Below, piece by piece: positions 60,595 through 64,000 of a DNA stretch of 64,000 bases. The position numbers were made by a program, and so were the translations under genes. Below the pieces are notes generated by a model. It did not search any database. It was given only the letters and a program-made list of their open reading frames with translations, and was not told the origin of the DNA. How positions within the stretch are numbered: position 1 is the stretch's first letter; each line of letters opens with the position of its first letter. Source of the DNA: CANLBN01 sp034111645 (GTDB lineage Bacteria; Pseudomonadota; Gammaproteobacteria; Pseudomonadales; Cellvibrionaceae); NCBI GenBank assembly GCA_034111645.1, contig JAWUWW010000010.1, positions 1 through 64,000 of the forward strand, written 5' to 3'.

Positions 60595-61602
60595 ATGTTA
60601 AAAAAAATGAATATCGCGATTTTAGCCAGTGCTGTAGTGCTGAGTTCTACTGCGGCGAGTGTTGCGGTAGCTGACGAATGGAATGTATCACTTTGGAGTA
60701 AGCGTCGTGCCTTTACCGAGAATGTAGAAAAATTAGCTGAATTAGTTTCTGCTAAAACGAATGGCGAGTTCACGCTCAATATTTCTTATGGCGGTCTTTC
60801 TAAAAGCAAAGAGAATCTTGATGGTATATCTATCGGTGCATTCGAAATGGCACAGTTTTGCTCGTTCTACCATAAAGCAAAAAATCCAACAATTACCGTT
60901 AGTGAGCTACCTTTTACAAAAGACGTATCGTTATCGAGATTAACGGAAATTCAGCGCGAAATTTATAAGAACCCAATTGTTGTTAAAGATCTCGCTCGCT
61001 GGAATGCAACAATGCTAATGCCGACACCACTCCCACAATATAACTTGATTGGTGTTGGCGACATGCCTAAAAACCTATCAGATTTTGATGGCAAGCGTCT
61101 TCGTGGCCCCGGCGGTATTGCTGAAGTGATGTCTCAGCTAGGCGCGGTTAAAACGGGTGTTCCTGCAAGTGAGGTTCGTCAAGCATTAGATTCTGGCGTT
61201 ATCGATACAGTCGCCTTTGCACAGCATGCGCATATGGCTTTTGGCTCTATCTCTGCGGGTAAATGGGCAACAACTAACCTAAATTTAGGGTCAGCAGATT
61301 GTCCTGTTGTTGTTAATACCGATGCCTTAAACGGTCTTAGTGATGCACATAGAGAAGCGTTGCTGAGCTCTGTAGATGAAGCGCTTGCTTATTATGTGAG
61401 TAATTATGAAGGTGCGGTAATAGATAAGTACAACAAGACTATAAAAGAGAATGGTATCGAGTTGCTAACCTTTACTGCTGCTCAAACTGCTGAGTTAGAC
61501 AAGTTGGCCGCGGCTGTTCGAGCTCAATGGATTGCTGATAACAGTGATGATTTCGATTCACAAGCACTTTATGATTTTACGGTTGATCTTTTTAATAACT
61601 AA
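60595..61602 (+). CDS. dctP: TRAP transporter substrate-binding protein DctP
   Basis: The 335-residue exported protein has a signal (IAILASAVVLSSTAASVAVA). The conserved arginine for carboxylate binding lies in GKRLRGPGG near residue 170, and DSGVIDTVAFAQH follows. It delivers an organic acid to the DctQM membrane part. The AFTENVEKLAELVSAKTNG start is typical. It is followed by two hairpins, which would let it be made in excess over the membrane subunits. Substrate is not settled by sequence alone. Confidence 0.9.
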   Translation: MLKKMNIAILASAVVLSSTAASVAVADEWNVSLWSKRRAFTENVEKLAELVSAKTNGEFTLNISYGGLSKSKENLDGISIGAFEMAQFCSFYHKAKNPTITVSELPFTKDVSLSRLTEIQREIYKNPIVVKDLARWNATMLMPTPLPQYNLIGVGDMPKNLSDFDGKRLRGPGGIAEVMSQLGAVKTGVPASEVRQALDSGVIDTVAFAQHAHMAFGSISAGKWATTNLNLGSADCPVVVNTDALNGLSDAHREALLSSVDEALAYYVSNYEGAVIDKYNKTIKENGIELLTFTAAQTAELDKLAAAVRAQWIADNSDDFDSQALYDFTVDLFNN

Positions 61603-61616
61603 TTTTTAGTTAGGTC

Positions 61617-61684
61617 TTAGCGCCTTATTTTTATAAGGCGCTAACTTTTCAAACATTACTTTTATAAGTGTTGTTTGAAAAGTT
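61617..61684 (+). terminator. Tandem hairpins between dctP and dctQ
   Basis: The first is a perfect 12-bp stem TTAGCGCCTTAT/ATAAGGCGCTAA with loop TTTT (61617-61644). The second, AACTTTTCAAAC/GTTTGAAAAGTT, spans 61643-61684, with more internal pairing (ACTT/AAGT). They abut. A partial terminator or mRNA-stability block in the dctP-dctQ gap would reduce dctQM expression. Confidence 0.75.
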
Positions 61685-61847
61685 TATATATTATACAAGT
61701 ATCGCAACGGATCAAATGATTCCTTGTTTGCCTCCCAGCTATACTCTTAATTATAAAATTTTTTTTTAAGTTTTATGATGAAAGATACAAAATAATAAAA
61801 AATATTTTATCAATCGTTAATCCCTCCACCATTTATTGAGGCTCACT

Positions 61848-62480
61848 ATGTCTGGCTCGTCAACTATATTGGAAGATGATTCTTTATTAAGTAAGTTGGA
61901 TCGTTATTACTTTAAATTTGAATCACTGTTAAATCTTATCGGTGGTTTAGTTATTTTTATCATTGTGCTGCTCGCTGTCGCTAATATTCTTGGGCGCAAA
62001 TTACTTGGGATTCCGGTCAGTGGTTATATTGATTGGACCGAACAGTCGATGGTGTTTTTTGCGTTTTGTGGTATTGCCTATTGTCAGCGCTTAGGTGGTC
62101 ATATCCGGATGGACATTTTGGTGTCAAAGCTTAGGCGTCGCGCTTTATGGTCTTTTGAGCTAGTTTCGACCATCATAATGTTGACGATTACAGTTTTATT
62201 AATTATGGGCTCGTATGATCATTTTTTAAGAGCGTGGACAAACGGTGATAGCTCCTTAGATATCGATTTGCCAATATGGCCCTCAAAGCTAGTGGTGCCT
62301 GTTATGTTAACGGTATTGGCGATACGCTTTTGTCTCAATATCTGGGGATACCTTCGAGCCATAAAAGAAGGTAGTGATACCGCAATTGCTGTTCCTTTAA
62401 TCGAAGATGCAAGAACACAAGCCGAAAATGAGGCGAAAACAGTTTCTGGTGCGTCAGTCGATAATGAGGAGATTAAGTAA
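61848..62480 (+). CDS. dctQ: TRAP transporter small permease DctQ
   Basis: The 210-residue membrane protein has four helices, with the DctQ signature GYIDWTEQSMVFFAFCGIAY and HIRMDILVSKLRRRAL in the second and third. It links the binding protein to DctM. A TTG in frame at 61836 is possible, but ATG 61848 follows GAGG by seven bases. Its last base overlaps the dctM start codon. It belongs to the dctPQM operon. Confidence 0.92.
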   Translation: MSGSSTILEDDSLLSKLDRYYFKFESLLNLIGGLVIFIIVLLAVANILGRKLLGIPVSGYIDWTEQSMVFFAFCGIAYCQRLGGHIRMDILVSKLRRRALWSFELVSTIIMLTITVLLIMGSYDHFLRAWTNGDSSLDIDLPIWPSKLVVPVMLTVLAIRFCLNIWGYLRAIKEGSDTAIAVPLIEDARTQAENEAKTVSGASVDNEEIK

Positions 62481-63895
62481 TGTTTGCATCTTTATACGAA
62501 AATATGATGAACGTATCTCCTATTGATATGGGCCTTTGGATATCAGGTTTTATGTTGGTTACTGTATTGATTGGTGTTCGCGTTGCGTTTGCAGCGGCGA
62601 TAGCCGGTTTTTTAGGTTTGCTATGGTTTTTTACGGCTAAATTAGGTTTTGAGAAAGGTTTTTGGGTAGCGGTGAAAATGGCTGGAACCGTTCCGCACTC
62701 TAAAGTTTCGACGTCTGCATTATCATTGATTCCTGTTTTTATTCTTATTGGTTTCCTCGCTTACCATGCTGGATTAACACGAGCACTGTTTGAAGCGGCT
62801 AAAAGATGGGTGGCTTGGTTGCCTGGTGGCATGGCGCTTGCGACTGTCTTTTCTACAGCAGGTTTTGCTGCAGTATCGGGCGCATCGGTTGCCACATCTG
62901 CAGTCTTTGCACGAATTGCTATTCCGGAAATGTTAAAAATAGGTTACGACAAACGTTTTGCAGCGGGTGTTGTGGCCGCCTCCGGTACCTTGGCGTCATT
63001 AATTCCGCCCTCCGCTATCTTGGTTATATATGCAATTATTGTAGAGCAAGATGTAGGCGCATTATTGATGGCTGGTTTTTTACCAGGCGCTGTCTCGGCT
63101 TTGATTTACGCAGCCTTAGTCATTGGTTTAGCGATGCATAATCCAAAGTTAGGTCCTCCAGTTGGGGGCTTTACTTGGACAGAGCGATTCAATGTGTTGC
63201 CGGGAACGTTTCCAATCTTTTTCGTTATCGGCATTATCATTTTTAGTGTTTATGGTGGTTGGGGTACGCCAACTGAGGCGGGTGCCCTAGGTGCTTTCGT
63301 GATTTTTTGTATCGCAGTATATAAAGGTATGAAGTGGAGTACTTTTCGTGATGCCTTAATGGAGGCGAGCAAGCTTACAGTGATGATCTTTTCAATCATT
63401 TGGGGAGTTTTGTTGTATGTGCGCTTTCTTGGTTTTGCCGATCTGCCTCATGCATTTGCAGATTGGATTGCAAACTTAGATCAGGCTCCAATGATGACTC
63501 TAATATTTATTTTGCTAGGTTATGCAGTGTTAGGCATGTTTATGGATGCCATCGGTATGCTGTTACTAACTTTGCCTGTTGTCTTCCCTGCTATTATCGC
63601 CCTTAATGGTGGCCCAGATGTTACCGCTGCAGATTCAGCCTTTGGGGTGTCGGCAGTGGGGTGTGCCATATGGTTTGGTATCATTGTGGTTAAAATGGCG
63701 GAGTTTTGTTTGATTACACCACCGATTGGTTTAAATTGTTTTGTGGTGGCAGGCGTTCGCCCTGAGCTATCGGTGCAAGATGTGTTTCGCGGTGTGACTC
63801 CGTTCTTTTTTGCGGATATGATTACCATCGCAGTACTAATCGCATTTCCGAGCATTGTGCTTTGGCTGCCTGGGGTAATTATGGGTATTGTCTGA
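62480..63895 (+). CDS. dctM: TRAP transporter large permease DctM
   Basis: The 471-residue membrane protein with about 12 helices moves the substrate with sodium or proton gradient. Motifs include ATVFSTAGFAAVSGASVATS, VVAASGTLASLIPPSAILVI and LITPPIGLNCFVVAGV. Length is slightly above the usual 425-430. It starts at the dctQ stop codon and ends the operon. The 100 bp after it (63896-64000) contain nothing I can name. Confidence 0.93.
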   Translation: MFASLYENMMNVSPIDMGLWISGFMLVTVLIGVRVAFAAAIAGFLGLLWFFTAKLGFEKGFWVAVKMAGTVPHSKVSTSALSLIPVFILIGFLAYHAGLTRALFEAAKRWVAWLPGGMALATVFSTAGFAAVSGASVATSAVFARIAIPEMLKIGYDKRFAAGVVAASGTLASLIPPSAILVIYAIIVEQDVGALLMAGFLPGAVSALIYAALVIGLAMHNPKLGPPVGGFTWTERFNVLPGTFPIFFVIGIIIFSVYGGWGTPTEAGALGAFVIFCIAVYKGMKWSTFRDALMEASKLTVMIFSIIWGVLLYVRFLGFADLPHAFADWIANLDQAPMMTLIFILLGYAVLGMFMDAIGMLLLTLPVVFPAIIALNGGPDVTAADSAFGVSAVGCAIWFGIIVVKMAEFCLITPPIGLNCFVVAGVRPELSVQDVFRGVTPFFFADMITIAVLIAFPSIVLWLPGVIMGIV

Positions 63896-64000
63896 TAGTA
63901 AAATCTAATTGCAGATAGTTAACTTTACTTTTTTCAATAATAAGATTGTTTATAATGTTTAATAATATATTCTCAAAAATTTTATTTAGCTGCTTCTTAG

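Overview
The window is AT-rich bacterial DNA with a mostly gammaproteobacterial gene content. The evidence is the order ccoNOQP-ccoG-ccoH-ccoI-ccoS-TauE/SafE, a class of RF3, YbaK, YegD and DUF2244, and a DctBD-controlled TRAP transporter. The sox genes, TRAP uptake, KatG and cbb3 oxidase suggest an aquatic, aerobic to microaerobic heterotroph that can gain energy from thiosulfate. No rRNA, tRNA or CRISPR array was seen. The species cannot be named from this sequence.

Positions 1-7300 are accessory DNA. They hold the edge of an IS66-type element, a truncated RHS-type gene, a frameshifted remnant, a 15-bp tandem repeat at the yegD start, a probable 184-bp miniature element with matching flanks, a SUMF1-like gene broken by one TAG, an SDR, a YefM-YoeB toxin-antitoxin pair between diverged direct repeats, and a small ribbon-helix-helix operon with a leaderless-looking start. 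Positions 7400-12400 hold small conserved proteins (DUF6644, DUF6152, VF530, DUF2244, a zinc-knuckle protein, an esterase) and a second gene broken by a single stop codon. A mobile mystery protein A/B pair (XRE regulator plus Fic protein) follows at 12.7-13.8 kb. Next come prfC, an AI-2E family permease and moaA.

Positions 19.8-31.5 kb are a complete thiosulfate oxidation region: a divergent rhodanese/metallo-beta-lactamase fusion, soxX-Y-Z-A-K-B, a SoxW-like thioredoxin, a YeeE/YedE sulfur transporter, soxC-soxD, an ArsR-type regulator with two cysteines placed as in persulfide sensors, and a second metallo-beta-lactamase protein. SoxY carries the substrate, SoxXA loads it, SoxB releases sulfate and SoxCD oxidises the sulfane sulfur. 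MoaA nearby supplies an early step of the molybdenum cofactor that SoxC needs.

Positions 31.7-45.0 kb are mixed: RidA-like, PhzF with a divergent LysR regulator, a spermidine-synthase-like protein, two almost identical cold-shock genes that share a 45-bp upstream box and bracket an RRM protein, a VF530 protein, a ZIP transporter and a secreted phospholipase A2-like protein, then ybaK, katG and an EamA transporter. argG (45.2 kb) leads into the whole cbb3 cytochrome oxidase structural and assembly set (46.8-56.5 kb). The right end (56.5-63.9 kb) is a DctB/DctD two-component system divergent from dctP-dctQ-dctM, with a candidate sigma-54 promoter and strong hairpins.

The items most worth a second look are the rhodanese/MBL fusion with an eroded metal site beside soxX, the Fic-based mobile pair, the twin cold-shock promoter box, the miniature element, the two single-stop pseudogenes and the repeats around yefM-yoeB.
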